Assembly (NCBI RefSeq): GCF_900156425.1
Contig: NZ_FTNO01000005.1
Location: 62,001 to 126,000, forward strand
Origin: Haladaptatus litoreus
GTDB lineage: Archaea; Halobacteriota; Halobacteria; Halobacteriales; Haladaptataceae
DNA length: 64,000 nucleotides
Reading direction: 5' to 3'
Shown one piece after another: positions 53,389-61,940 of the stretch. Within the stretch, counting starts at the first letter, position 1; each line of letters opens with the position of its first letter. The notes under the pieces are model-generated. The model did not search any database. It was not told where the DNA came from and saw nothing but the letters and a program-made list of their open reading frames with translations. The position numbers were made by a program, and so were the translations under genes.

Positions 53389-54501
53389 ATGATGGACGCT
53401 TTCGCGGAACGAACCCGTCGGTGTCAACAGCGACTCAGAACGGTCGATGCCGACGCCGCCGTTCTGTTCCCGAGTACGAACCTCTTCTACGTCTCTGGAT
53501 TCGACGAACATCCCGGAGAACGACACCTCTTCCTGTTCGTTCCGGTTTCCGGTGACCCCGTTTTCGTCGTTCCGGACATGTACGGCGAGCAAATCGCCGA
53601 CGAATCGTGGGTGTCCGACATCCGCACGTGGAGCGACGGGGACGACCCCCTCGAACTCGTCGGCGACGTCGCCGACGAGTTCGACCTTCACAGAGGGAAT
53701 CTCCTCGTGGACGACACGATGTGGGCGCTGTTCACCCAAGACCTCCGGAGCGCACTCCCGGAGGCAACTTTCGGCCTCGCCAGCGAGGTTCTCGAACCTC
53801 TCCGAATGCGAAAAGACGAAACGGAAATCGAGGCGCTCCGACGCGCTGGCGAGGTCGCAGACGAGGTCTGCGTCGAAATCCGCGAACTCGGCGAGGATGC
53901 AATCGGGATGACCGAGCGCGAACTGGCGCAGGAAATCGAGTCCCGATTGAGCGATGCGGGCGGCGACGAACCCGCGTTCGGCACCATCGTCGGTTCCGGT
54001 CCGAACGGGGCGAAACCGCACCACGGCCACGGCGAGCGTCAAATCGGGTATGGTGACCCCGTCGTTCTCGATTTCGGCGCGTTCGTGGACGGCTATCCGG
54101 GCGACCAGACCAGAACCGTTGTCTTCGCTGGGACGCCGCCGGAGGAGTTCGACCGGGTTCATCGCGTCGTCCGCGAGGCCCAACAGGCAGGCGTCGAGGC
54201 TGTCGAACCCGGCGTCACTGCCGAATCCGTGGACGAGGCGACTCGGGAGGTTATCGAATCCTCCGGCTACGGCGAGCAGTTCATCCACCGAACCGGTCAC
54301 GGCGTCGGATTGGACGTACACGAAGGCCCGTACATCGTTTCTGGAAACGACCTGCAACTCCAGTCCGGAATGGTGTTCAGCATCGAACCCGGCGTCTACA
54401 TCCCCGGCGAGTTCGGCGTCCGAATCGAGGATTTGGTCGTCGTCACGGAAGACGGCTGTGAACGTCTGAACGACTCTCCCCGGACGTGGCAGGGGTTGTA
54501 G
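53389..54501 (+). CDS. M24 family Xaa-Pro peptidase
   Basis: 370 residues. The N-terminal creatinase-like domain (LFPSTNLFYVSGFDEHPGERHL) is followed by the M24 domain with all usual metal ligands: VLDFGAFVDGYPGDQTRT (two Asp), HRTGHGVGLDVHEGP (His), FSIEPGVY (Glu) and VRIEDLV (Glu). It should remove N-terminal residues before Pro in the cytoplasm. Its intact site contrasts with the M24 protein at 17609. Confidence 0.92.
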   Translation: MMDAFAERTRRCQQRLRTVDADAAVLFPSTNLFYVSGFDEHPGERHLFLFVPVSGDPVFVVPDMYGEQIADESWVSDIRTWSDGDDPLELVGDVADEFDLHRGNLLVDDTMWALFTQDLRSALPEATFGLASEVLEPLRMRKDETEIEALRRAGEVADEVCVEIRELGEDAIGMTERELAQEIESRLSDAGGDEPAFGTIVGSGPNGAKPHHGHGERQIGYGDPVVLDFGAFVDGYPGDQTRTVVFAGTPPEEFDRVHRVVREAQQAGVEAVEPGVTAESVDEATREVIESSGYGEQFIHRTGHGVGLDVHEGPYIVSGNDLQLQSGMVFSIEPGVYIPGEFGVRIEDLVVVTEDGCERLNDSPRTWQGL

Positions 54502-54569
54502 AATAGCGGTTTTCGGCTCGCACTCCCACATCGAGCAGTTCGAAAAAATCGTGGTGTCGTTCGAATCAG

Positions 54570-55238
54570 TTAGCAGTCGGCCTCTTCGTCGGTTTCGTCA
54601 CTCGAATCGCCGTCGTCCGTCTCGTCGCCAGTGTCGTCTTCGGAATCGTCTGTCGTCTCGTCCGACTCGGTGTCGTCAGTGTCCTCCAATTCGTCCGTGT
54701 CGTTTTCGCTCTCGTCGGAATCATCACTGTCGTCCGTGTCGTCGTTGCTTTCGTCGGAATCCTCGCCATCATCTACGCTATCTGAATCATCGCCGTCATT
54801 CGAGTCCTCACTGTCGTCCGAATCACCGGTGTCGGAGTCGGTTTCGTCCGCGCTCGACGCGATTACCGTGTCACCGTCGAGGAGTCTGACGGTGTCCGGG
54901 TCGTCGTCGTTGAGCATGTGAGTTTCGTACTCGGCGGTGTAATCCGTCTCTCCTTCCGTTTCGGTTCCGGTTCCGACCGTGATACTATCACCGCCTGCTA
55001 CTGTTTCGTTGTCGGAGAACGCAAAGGCCGTCTGGCCGTCATCAAACGACAGCGTCAGTCCCGAGAGGTCATACGAGGTCTCTCCCGTGTTTTCGATGGT
55101 GACATATTCGTCTTCTGCGTTCACCTTGATGTTTAGTCCGTCGTCCGTCTCCTGCGCATTCACGAGGCCGAACCCCATAACCGACACGAGCAGTACCAGT
55201 ACAACGCCAATCGTCGTTCCGCGTCCGTTTCGTTCCAT
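54570..55238 (-). CDS. Secreted lamin-tail protein with Asp/Ser-rich tail (copy A)
   Basis: 222 residues. A Sec signal peptide (TTIGVVLVLLVSVMGFGLVNAQ) is followed by a lamin-tail (LTD) domain, about residues 32-125: NAEDEYVTIENTGETSYDLSGLTLSFDDGQTAFAF. The last 90 residues are repeats of Ser, Asp, Thr and Glu ending in Ala-Asp-Cys. It probably lies on the cell surface, where the acidic tail is stable in high salt. It is a paralogue of the neighbouring protein at 55419. Confidence 0.75.
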   Translation of the reverse strand: MERNGRGTTIGVVLVLLVSVMGFGLVNAQETDDGLNIKVNAEDEYVTIENTGETSYDLSGLTLSFDDGQTAFAFSDNETVAGGDSITVGTGTETEGETDYTAEYETHMLNDDDPDTVRLLDGDTVIASSADETDSDTGDSDDSEDSNDGDDSDSVDDGEDSDESNDDTDDSDDSDESENDTDELEDTDDTESDETTDDSEDDTGDETDDGDSSDETDEEADC

Positions 55239-55418
55239 GATTTGTGTTCGTATGAACCAGATAGACTTTTTAACTGGTTGATAAGAGTATCCATGAAACT
55301 ATTAGCACTTATATAATATTGGCTTTCCAACATATTTTCACACGGTGGATATATCTATCAATTGAACTGGTTTTTGAGCGTGATTGTCGCAAAAAAATAG
55401 CGGCGCTATCGGAATTTC

Positions 55419-56036
55419 CTAGCAGTCCGCATCCGACTCTTCGTCATCCGAGTCGTCGGAGTCGTCGTCTTCACTATCGTTGTTGTCATCCGATTCACCC
55501 GAATCGTCGCTGTCGTCTCCGTCATTCGAGTCATCGGAATCATCGGAGTCGTTACCGTCGTCCGAGTCATCCGAATCGTCGCCATCATCCGATTCGTCGT
55601 CTCCGGGTGCGGTTTCTCCACCTTCTCTGTCGTCGCCGTCACTCAGGCTCGCCGTGATGAGCGTATCTCCATCTTGTAGTTCAACGACATCCGGCTCTCC
55701 GTTGTAGAGAACGTATCCGTCGCATCCGGCGTTGTAGTCCGTATCGGTTGCTGTTTCACTCCCTGTTCCGACCGTTATCGACTCTCCCGGGTCGATACTC
55801 GTCCCGTCCGGGAACGCAAACCGCTCGTAGTTATCGCCGAACGAAACCGTCAGTCCCGATAGGTCATAGGATTGGTCGCCTTCGTTCTCGATAACGACGT
55901 ACTCCTCTTCGTCGTTGATTTCCGCGACGTCGAGGTCGAGTGCGGCGTCTTGGGCGCTTACGAGGTGGAACCCGGCTGCGGACGTTAGCAACGCGAGTAC
56001 CACCACGATTACTGCACCACGTCCTTTCGATTTAAT
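55419..56036 (-). CDS. Secreted lamin-tail protein with Asp/Ser-rich tail (copy B), unusual start
   Basis: 205 residues if it starts at the ATT codon at 56036. The in-frame GTG at 56006 would remove part of the signal peptide. By comparison with copy A (MERNGRG... then the hydrophobic core), the frame reads I-K-S-K-G-R-G-A-V-I-V-V before the core, but no ATG precedes it before the stop at 56040-56042. The lamin-tail domain (EEEYVVIENEGDQSYDLSGLTVSF) and the acidic, Ser-rich tail ending Ala-Asp-Cys match copy A. Non-ATG start, or a mutated start codon. Confidence 0.7.
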   Translation of the reverse strand: MKSKGRGAVIVVVLALLTSAAGFHLVSAQDAALDLDVAEINDEEEYVVIENEGDQSYDLSGLTVSFGDNYERFAFPDGTSIDPGESITVGTGSETATDTDYNAGCDGYVLYNGEPDVVELQDGDTLITASLSDGDDREGGETAPGDDESDDGDDSDDSDDGNDSDDSDDSNDGDDSDDSGESDDNNDSEDDDSDDSDDEESDADC

Positions 56037-56268
56037 GATTTACTCTATTATGTGTGAACGTGCCGGAAATTTCATTTCGATGCACTGTAATTATTCGCTG
56101 TCTCGCGGTAATTCCGGCTCGTTCGTATGATAATCATGTTGTTATTTGTACTTATATAATATTGGCAGAATAACAAGTTATTCAGATCTGAAATATGATA
56201 ATAGTGCGGTAAATACTCTGCTGTAATGATTGTCTCATGGAGATGAATTTAGAACGACGCAGCCGGAA

Positions 56269-57150
56269 TTACAGCGGCCGCCGGGGGGTGACAACTGGCC
56301 CTTCCGGGCCGATTCCGACTGTCGCTTCGACGCCGAACACGTCGGCCAACAGTTCCTCCGTCACGACTTCGCTCGGTGGTCCCCAGTCGTATGGTTCGCC
56401 GTCACGTAGGGCGACGAGGTTGTTAGCGTAGCGGGCCGCCTGTGAAATGTCGTGGAGGACGATGCCGATCGTCAGGTCTTCTTCCTGTGCGAGGGTACGG
56501 ACGACTTCCAGCACGCGAAGTTGGTGGCGCAGGTCGAGGTAGGTGGTCGGTTCGTCCAGCAGGAGAACGTCCGTATCTTGGGCCAACACCATCGCAATCC
56601 ACGCGAGTTGCCGTTGGCCGCCACTGAGACTGCCCATCTCCTCGTCTCGGAGATGGGTGACCCCCGCGAGTTCGAGGGCTTTTTCTACGGCCTCGTGGTC
56701 TTCTTCCGTCTTCGACTCGAAAAAGCCGCGATGCGGGTAACGCCCGTGATACGCGAGGTTTTCGACGGTCAGGTTTCCGGGGGATTCGTTCTCCTGTGAG
56801 AGCAAGCCGAGTTTTCGGGCCAGCGTTTTGGTTCCGAGTGAGTGTACGTCCTCGCCATCGAGCTGTACGACTCCCGATTCGGGATGAAGTTCCCGCGACA
56901 TCGCCTTGAGAAGCGTACTTTTTCCGCTTCCGTTCGGCCCGACGAGGGCCGTGATTTCGCCCGCTGGAACAACGATGGATTCGCATTCGACGATGATTCC
57001 CGAGTTGGGATAGCCGATTTCCAAATCGACTCCGCGTAGTTCGCTCGCGTTTTCGGGCTTCTGCTCTTCGCCAGCTTTCCCTTTTTCGCGTTCTGCCACC
57101 ATTCCACCGTCTGTTTCTCGTTTTTTGTCCGCTGGTGTTCGTTCGCTCAT
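56269..57150 (-). CDS. Iron-siderophore ABC transporter ATPase
   Basis: 293 residues. A polar N-terminal tail of about 40 residues is followed by Walker A GPNGSGKST, Q-loop GLLSQENESP, signature LSGGQRQLAW, Walker B VLLLDEPTTYLDL and LHDISQAARY. This is the FecE/FhuC type. The start overlaps the oxidoreductase stop by 4 nt. It completes the iron operon with the permease and the binding protein. Confidence 0.92.
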   Translation of the reverse strand: MSERTPADKKRETDGGMVAEREKGKAGEEQKPENASELRGVDLEIGYPNSGIIVECESIVVPAGEITALVGPNGSGKSTLLKAMSRELHPESGVVQLDGEDVHSLGTKTLARKLGLLSQENESPGNLTVENLAYHGRYPHRGFFESKTEEDHEAVEKALELAGVTHLRDEEMGSLSGGQRQLAWIAMVLAQDTDVLLLDEPTTYLDLRHQLRVLEVVRTLAQEEDLTIGIVLHDISQAARYANNLVALRDGEPYDWGPPSEVVTEELLADVFGVEATVGIGPEGPVVTPRRPL

Positions 57151-57962
57151 GGTTCGATTTCCTCCACGTGTTTTCGGACGAGATTCCGTCCGCGCTCCGC
57201 TCGTTTCACTCGCTCCTCGTCGTCCATCTCCAGTGAGGTGTATTCGTGCTTGAGTCGCTCTTTCATTCGCTCTCTATTCTCGGGAGTCGCACTCTCCGGC
57301 GCGTGCTCGGCGATTAAATCGTCCAACCACTCCCAGTTCGTTCCGCTGTAGCGTCCCTCTTCGACAGTCCAATCGTAGTAGTGCTCGGCGGCCTCATCCC
57401 AGAGTTCCTCGTCCTCTCGCCGAACGTCGCGGACGAGCGCCAGCGCAGTCCGCGCACCGTCGCCCGCGCTGACGATGGCTTGGTGTTCCGCTTCCCCGAG
57501 CCACCCAGTGACGTACAACCCAGGAACCGGCGTTTTCCCGTCGTGTTCGACGGATTCCAACTCTGCTTCGAAATCGGACAGATATTCGGCATCGTAGACC
57601 GACGCGGCGACCAGCCGATTCGTTTCGACTTCCCGCCCGTCCTGTGTCGTCACGCGAAACCCGTCGTCGGTTTTCTCGGCGGCGACGACCATCCCGTCCG
57701 TAATCTCCGCCCCTGCGAGTTCGGCTTGCTCCCTGCTCATCGCAAGGAACGTCTCCGGCGGAATGCCGCCGGGAAAGCCGAGATAGTTCTCCAGATGCAC
57801 GCACTGACGAATCGCGGCGGTTCCGCCATCGAGTACGAGCGTATCGAGTCTATACCGGGCAAGAAACACCGCGGCGGAGAGGCCCGACGCACCGCCGCCG
57901 ACGATGACGACATCCCGGTTCGAAGCCGTTCTTTCGCCCTCCGTCCCTTCTTTTTCCACCAT
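57147..57962 (-). CDS. FAD-dependent oxidoreductase, thioredoxin-reductase-like, in the iron operon
   Basis: 271 residues. FAD-binding DVVIVGGGASGLSAAVFLARY at residue about 17, and LYVTGWLGEAEHQAIVSAGDGARTAL at the C-terminal FAD site. Thioredoxin reductases insert an NADPH domain with CxxC between these parts; here the segment is short and no CxxC exists. The last 80 residues are a charged helical extension (EEGRYSGTNWEWLDDLIAEHAPES...). It is coupled to both flanking genes by overlapping codons. A ferric-siderophore reductase role is inferred from context only. Confidence 0.8.
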   Translation of the reverse strand: MVEKEGTEGERTASNRDVVIVGGGASGLSAAVFLARYRLDTLVLDGGTAAIRQCVHLENYLGFPGGIPPETFLAMSREQAELAGAEITDGMVVAAEKTDDGFRVTTQDGREVETNRLVAASVYDAEYLSDFEAELESVEHDGKTPVPGLYVTGWLGEAEHQAIVSAGDGARTALALVRDVRREDEELWDEAAEHYYDWTVEEGRYSGTNWEWLDDLIAEHAPESATPENRERMKERLKHEYTSLEMDDEERVKRAERGRNLVRKHVEEIEP

Positions 57963-59053
57963 CAGAGTTCACCCAGTTGTTGTCGCTTTCGCATGAGATA
58001 GAGGAAGTACGGCCCGCCGACCAGTCCGGTGACGATGCCGACTGGAACCTGAACGGGGTTGAGCGCGAGGCGCGCGCCCACGTCTGCACCGACGACCAGT
58101 GCAGGCCCCGCGAACAGACAGCCGATAACCAGTTTTCGATAGTCGGTTCCGACGACGTTTCGGACGATGTGCGGGACGATGAGGCCGACGAAACTGACGA
58201 TTCCGGCCACCGAAATGGCGGTGCTCGCGGCGAGAATCGCCAATGTGGAGAGCATAAATCGGACGCGTTCGACCGACATTCCGAGCGACCGGGCGGTTCG
58301 TTCGCCAAGTAGGAGGAGGTTCAACTGCCGCGACACGACGAGGGAAATCGGGACGATGAACAGCGTCGGAATCAGAGCGGTTCTAACTTGCTCCCACCCG
58401 GTTCCCGTGAGCGATCCGGTCGTCCACGCGAGGGCGGTCTGCACCACGCCGATGTCCTGTGCGAAAAAGAACAGGCCGCGCTGGAACGAGTAGAAAATCG
58501 TTCCGACGATGAACCCGGCTAGCACGAGGCGGACGGGACTCGTCCCGCCTTTCCACGCGATAGCGTAGACGATGATGAACGCGACGATGCCACCCAGTGT
58601 GGCGAATATTGGGAGGAACATCGACAGACCGCTGAAGACGATGAGCGTGAGCAGGACGGCGAAACCAGCGCCGTGGCTCACGCCGAGGATGTACGGACTG
58701 GCCAGTTCGTTGCGCGTGACGGCCTGAAAGATGGCTCCCGAGATGGCGAGGTTGGCACCGACCAGAATCCCGATGAGGACGCGCGGGAGTCGAAGGCTCC
58801 AGACGACGGTGGTTTCACTGCTCAACTCCACCGGAATTTCGTTCCCGAGGAGCAGCGCCATCAGCACGTCGGGATTCGTTATCACCTTCGGGTCGAACAC
58901 CGCCCCCCACGCCTGTTCGAGCGACATCGTAAACGCCCCGAAACTCACCTGCACTAGTCCGCCAATCACGACGATGGCTGTGCTGACGACTGCGACTGCC
59001 GCCAGCGCCCCGTCGAACGTCTTCGTTACCTCGTTCTCGAAATTCTCGCTCAT
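57962..59053 (-). CDS. FecCD-type iron-siderophore ABC permease
   Basis: 363 residues with about nine to ten helices. Typical motifs: RLPRVLIGILVGANLAISGAIFQAVTRNELASPYILGVSHGAGF, GSLTGTGWEQV, GIVSFVGLIVPHIVRNVVG. The short N-terminal soluble stretch is acidic. An iron-box-like site lies about 77 nt upstream. The stop overlaps the FAD-enzyme start by 1 nt. It imports ferric siderophore, heme or cobalamin-like ligands. Confidence 0.93.
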   Translation of the reverse strand: MSENFENEVTKTFDGALAAVAVVSTAIVVIGGLVQVSFGAFTMSLEQAWGAVFDPKVITNPDVLMALLLGNEIPVELSSETTVVWSLRLPRVLIGILVGANLAISGAIFQAVTRNELASPYILGVSHGAGFAVLLTLIVFSGLSMFLPIFATLGGIVAFIIVYAIAWKGGTSPVRLVLAGFIVGTIFYSFQRGLFFFAQDIGVVQTALAWTTGSLTGTGWEQVRTALIPTLFIVPISLVVSRQLNLLLLGERTARSLGMSVERVRFMLSTLAILAASTAISVAGIVSFVGLIVPHIVRNVVGTDYRKLVIGCLFAGPALVVGADVGARLALNPVQVPVGIVTGLVGGPYFLYLMRKRQQLGEL

Positions 59054-59435
59054 ATATCCTCTCTGTGTGACTCGGTCGAATCGAGTGCCGCTGCTTGCAC
59101 TTTGCCGATTTCGAGTCCTCGTTCTTGACTTTAGGTCTCCCTAAACGCCGATAAGAGCTTTGGTTTTCCGTACTGCACCGAAATCTGCTTTATTTTCCGC
59201 CTTCCGACGTGATATTCATCTCAGTTCAGATTTGTTTGTCTGAAATTATATAGGCCACTTCGCGCTCATCGGTTGGTTGACTTTCGGGGAGTGTTCTCTC
59301 GTTCTCTGCTGTGTAAAAAATGAGGGTAATTTGTGATATGGGATTGAACACGAGCGCGATGCCCACCGTGCTCGCGTCGTTCGGTTGACGATACACTGAC
59401 GTTCCGCTGGTTTCGTGGTTACTGCTGATTTCTCC
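59054..59435. other. 382-nt gap inside the iron cluster
   Basis: Besides the iron box and TATA-like element at 59130-59156, it holds a TTCAGA-N8-TCTGAA hairpin at 59225-59244. It also holds a run that reads TTTTTTACAC on the minus strand near 59311-59318, which could end the binding-protein transcript. No convincing ORF is present. Confidence 0.5.
59130..59145. promoter_or_regulatory. Iron-box-like operator of the permease transcript
   Basis: TTTAGGTCTCCCTAAA. On the minus strand a TATA-like CTTATCGG (59147-59156) precedes it and the permease ATG (59053) follows about 77 nt later. The operator lies between the TATA-like element and the expected transcription start, so the permease-FAD-ATPase genes have their own iron-responsive promoter separate from that of the binding protein. 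Confidence 0.7.
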
Positions 59436-60629
59436 TTAGCCGGTGATGATATCGGCCACCTTCTCACGGTCGAACAGTTTTCCGCTGAAAGTGTCCGGAT
59501 AGAGCGACGTTGCAGCGCTCTCGGTCGTGAAGAGGTTGATAATCGGTCCCTGATAGATCGGGCCGCCGCGGAAGACGCGGTCGTTTTTCACGGCTTGCAG
59601 GTCGCTCGCCACGTTGTGGTTTTTCATGAACGAGACGACGGTGTTCTGGAACTCCTCTTTGCTCTTCGTCTCGTGTCCGCGCAGGAGGATGACTTCGGGG
59701 TCAACCTCCAGCAGTGTCTCGTAATCGACCGTTCCACGTTCGGTCGTGCTGAGGCCCTCGATTCCGGTGCCGTCGAGGGCGTCTTTCACGCCGAGGTCGT
59801 GCCACTGCTTTTTGTTCGTCCCTTTGTCGCTCAGGCGATAGGGGGAGAACTCCATGGGTTCGTTCTCCGCCTGCCAGAGGAGCATGGCGCTCGGACGGTC
59901 GCTCTCCGCAGGCAGTTCCGACTGCAAGCCGGAGATGTAGTCGTCGTGGAAGGATTTGAACTGCTGGTATCGCTCTTCCTGCTTGAACACCTTCGCAATC
60001 TTCCCGAACGCTTCGTACATCGTGTAGTACTGGTAGTCGTGCCACGAGTCCGTTCGGCGGAAGATGGTGTTACCGAAGAAGGGAGCGACCTGTGACCCGA
60101 TTTGGTCTACGTCTTGCTGCTCCAGTCCGAACGCGGAGTTGTTGACCAGCCAGTTCGGGTCGATGAGGTGAACGTCGGAGTCGAGTTGGAAGAATATCTC
60201 GCGGTCTACCCCTTCGCTGTACAGGGTGGTTAGCGAGGATTTGTCCATCGAAACGCCCGACAGTTCGTCGTAGTACTGCGTATGGAATCGACTCGGGAGG
60301 CCGATAGCCTGCAAGCTATCACCCATGCCGAGCGCGACACCCATGTCGGCGTATCCGGCTTCGTATGTCAGCCACGTTTCCGGCACTGATTCGAACTCCA
60401 CTTCGCCGACCGGTTCCATCGACACCGAGTACGGCCCTGACTGGGTAGTCGTGCCGTCACTGCCTGTTCCGCCGTCACCGTCGCCGGTTCCGCCGGTACT
60501 TGTCTGTGTCTCATCACTATCGTCGTTGCCACTGGTACACCCGGCAAGCAGCGCCGCGCTAGCGACACCGCTTCCCGTGATGAATCGTCGGCGGGTGACG
60601 GGTTTCGACTCGTCTGCTACCATACTCAT
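59436..60629 (-). CDS. Iron-siderophore substrate-binding lipoprotein
   Basis: 397 residues. Twin-Arg TRRRFITGSGVASAALLAGC, with Cys31 as lipid-attachment site, is followed by a Ser/Thr/Gly-rich linker of about 35 residues and a FepB/FecB-type receptor (EVEFESVPETWLTYEAGYADMGVALGMGDSLQAIG). It captures ferric siderophore outside the cell. Its promoter has two iron boxes and a leaderless ATG 2 nt beyond the proximal one. Confidence 0.92.
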   Translation of the reverse strand: MSMVADESKPVTRRRFITGSGVASAALLAGCTSGNDDSDETQTSTGGTGDGDGGTGSDGTTTQSGPYSVSMEPVGEVEFESVPETWLTYEAGYADMGVALGMGDSLQAIGLPSRFHTQYYDELSGVSMDKSSLTTLYSEGVDREIFFQLDSDVHLIDPNWLVNNSAFGLEQQDVDQIGSQVAPFFGNTIFRRTDSWHDYQYYTMYEAFGKIAKVFKQEERYQQFKSFHDDYISGLQSELPAESDRPSAMLLWQAENEPMEFSPYRLSDKGTNKKQWHDLGVKDALDGTGIEGLSTTERGTVDYETLLEVDPEVILLRGHETKSKEEFQNTVVSFMKNHNVASDLQAVKNDRVFRGGPIYQGPIINLFTTESAATSLYPDTFSGKLFDREKVADIITG

Positions 60630-60631
60630 GT

Positions 60632-60647
60632 TTTAGGCTCGCCTAAA
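60632..60647. promoter_or_regulatory. Proximal iron-box-like operator of the binding-protein gene
   Basis: Read on the minus strand as TTTAGGCGAGCCTAAA, identical over all 16 bases to the 4515 box. It lies between a TATA-like TTTACGTA (about 60650-60657) and the ATG at 60629. Confidence 0.82.
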
Positions 60648-60667
60648 GATACGTAAAACTTCCCATT

Positions 60668-60683
60668 TTTCGGCAGGCCTAAA
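60668..60683. promoter_or_regulatory. Distal iron-box-like operator of the binding-protein gene
   Basis: One mismatch in the plus-strand left arm (TTTCGG for TTTAGG), right arm perfect. The centre-to-centre distance to the proximal box is 36 bp, exactly as at 4479/4515. Confidence 0.7.
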
Positions 60684-60794
60684 ATCTCCTCCCGGCGCGT
60701 CTCAGATAATTTTTCGTGTCGATTGCTGAACCTGACGGCCGAAATTCAAATACTTGCCCATCGTACCGGGTATCGAGAATGGGGAGACGACACG

Positions 60795-61940
60795 ATGGGA
60801 CACAAAAACGACGGAGAGCGACGGCCAGCGGCGCGTTCGACACTCGACAGACGTTTCGGAACCATGGGCAGACGGCGCTTCGTTTCGACGCTTCTCGGGG
60901 CCGGATTCGGTTCGATGGCGGCGTTACTCACACCGGACGATATGGAAGCGGCGGGGCGAAACGAAGTTCCACTCGCGTACGCGCGCGGGAGCGACTTCGA
61001 ACCCCGAACGACGACGGTTTCCGCGGACTGGTTCGAAAACCTCCGCTCCGCTTTCGACGCTCACCGCCGACTCGCCCCGGCTTCGATTCCGGGTGTGGTC
61101 GGAAGCGCCGTCGTTCCGGGGGAGTTCGGCGGCCGAAACGCCGCGCTCTCGGTCGACGTGACCGGAAGTGAAGTGAGTGGCGCAGTTCCGGAACGCGTCG
61201 GCGACGTGCCAGTCGAACTGAGCCGCGTCGAATCGAATTCGACGAACGCGAATCGGAACCACAGTTCCGATTCGCTCGGCGGGAAACTGGTTCCGGGGGG
61301 TATCAGATGCGGCACCCGAGAGTCCAGCGGAACGCTCGCGCCCGCGATGTACGATGGAACGTCCCCGTTTTTCGCCACCTCGAACCACGTTTTCGGGGGC
61401 GATGCGGAACAACATCACGGAGAATCGTTCTTCGCCTTCGGCGACGACGGCCCGCGGAAAATCGGTGAAGTTCGCAGAGGCTACCAACTCGACGATTTCG
61501 TCCGTATCGACCCCGTGAACGGGTTTCGCCCGGCGAGCGAGATTCACGGCGTCTCACCGGCCACCGTCGTCGGGCAGTTCACGCGCGAAGGGCTTGCCGA
61601 ACTCAAAGCGCGTGGCGGAAAACTGGAAAAAGTCGCGTATCGGTCTGGCCACTCTACTGGAACCCTCCACGCCATCGACGGACTGACCTGCGCCTACGGA
61701 AAAGTGTGCAAACGCGGGCAACTCAAATGGGGGTCGCAGTCGGATTTCGCCGACGGCGACAGCGGCAGCGTCAACTACCATCCCGACCCGGAAAAACCGG
61801 ACGACGGCGTTCTCGTCGGTGGATTCAACAACGCCCGAACGTGGTGGCCCGGCGAGGATTACATCTGGGGAACGTCGGCCTACCACATCACGACCAATTA
61901 CGGCTTTACGTTTTCACCGTTGACCGCTGGCTCTCGGTGA
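60795..61940 (+). CDS. Tat-exported trypsin-like serine protease
   Basis: 381 residues from the ATG at 60795. A polar start is followed by a twin-Arg signal (GRRRFVSTLLGAGFGSMAALL) and a chymotrypsin-fold domain. Likely triad: His198 in ATSNHVFGG, Asp233 or Asp234 in YQLDDFVRID, and Ser323 in ADGDSGSVNY. Several Cys (CGT, TCAYGKVCKRG) suggest a disulfide. It is probably an extracellular protease of broad use. Divergent from the iron binding-protein gene. Confidence 0.8.
   Translation: MGHKNDGERRPAARSTLDRRFGTMGRRRFVSTLLGAGFGSMAALLTPDDMEAAGRNEVPLAYARGSDFEPRTTTVSADWFENLRSAFDAHRRLAPASIPGVVGSAVVPGEFGGRNAALSVDVTGSEVSGAVPERVGDVPVELSRVESNSTNANRNHSSDSLGGKLVPGGIRCGTRESSGTLAPAMYDGTSPFFATSNHVFGGDAEQHHGESFFAFGDDGPRKIGEVRRGYQLDDFVRIDPVNGFRPASEIHGVSPATVVGQFTREGLAELKARGGKLEKVAYRSGHSTGTLHAIDGLTCAYGKVCKRGQLKWGSQSDFADGDSGSVNYHPDPEKPDDGVLVGGFNNARTWWPGEDYIWGTSAYHITTNYGFTFSPLTAGSR

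Noticed and set aside
54631..54921. Ser-rich plus-strand frame over the lamin-tail gene
   Set aside because: It is the reverse reading of the Asp/Ser repeats and has no signal or domain.
54570..55700. Regular repeats that could suggest a CRISPR array
   Set aside because: The periodicity comes from Asp/Ser codons inside two proteins; units are short and irregular and there are no spacers or cas genes.
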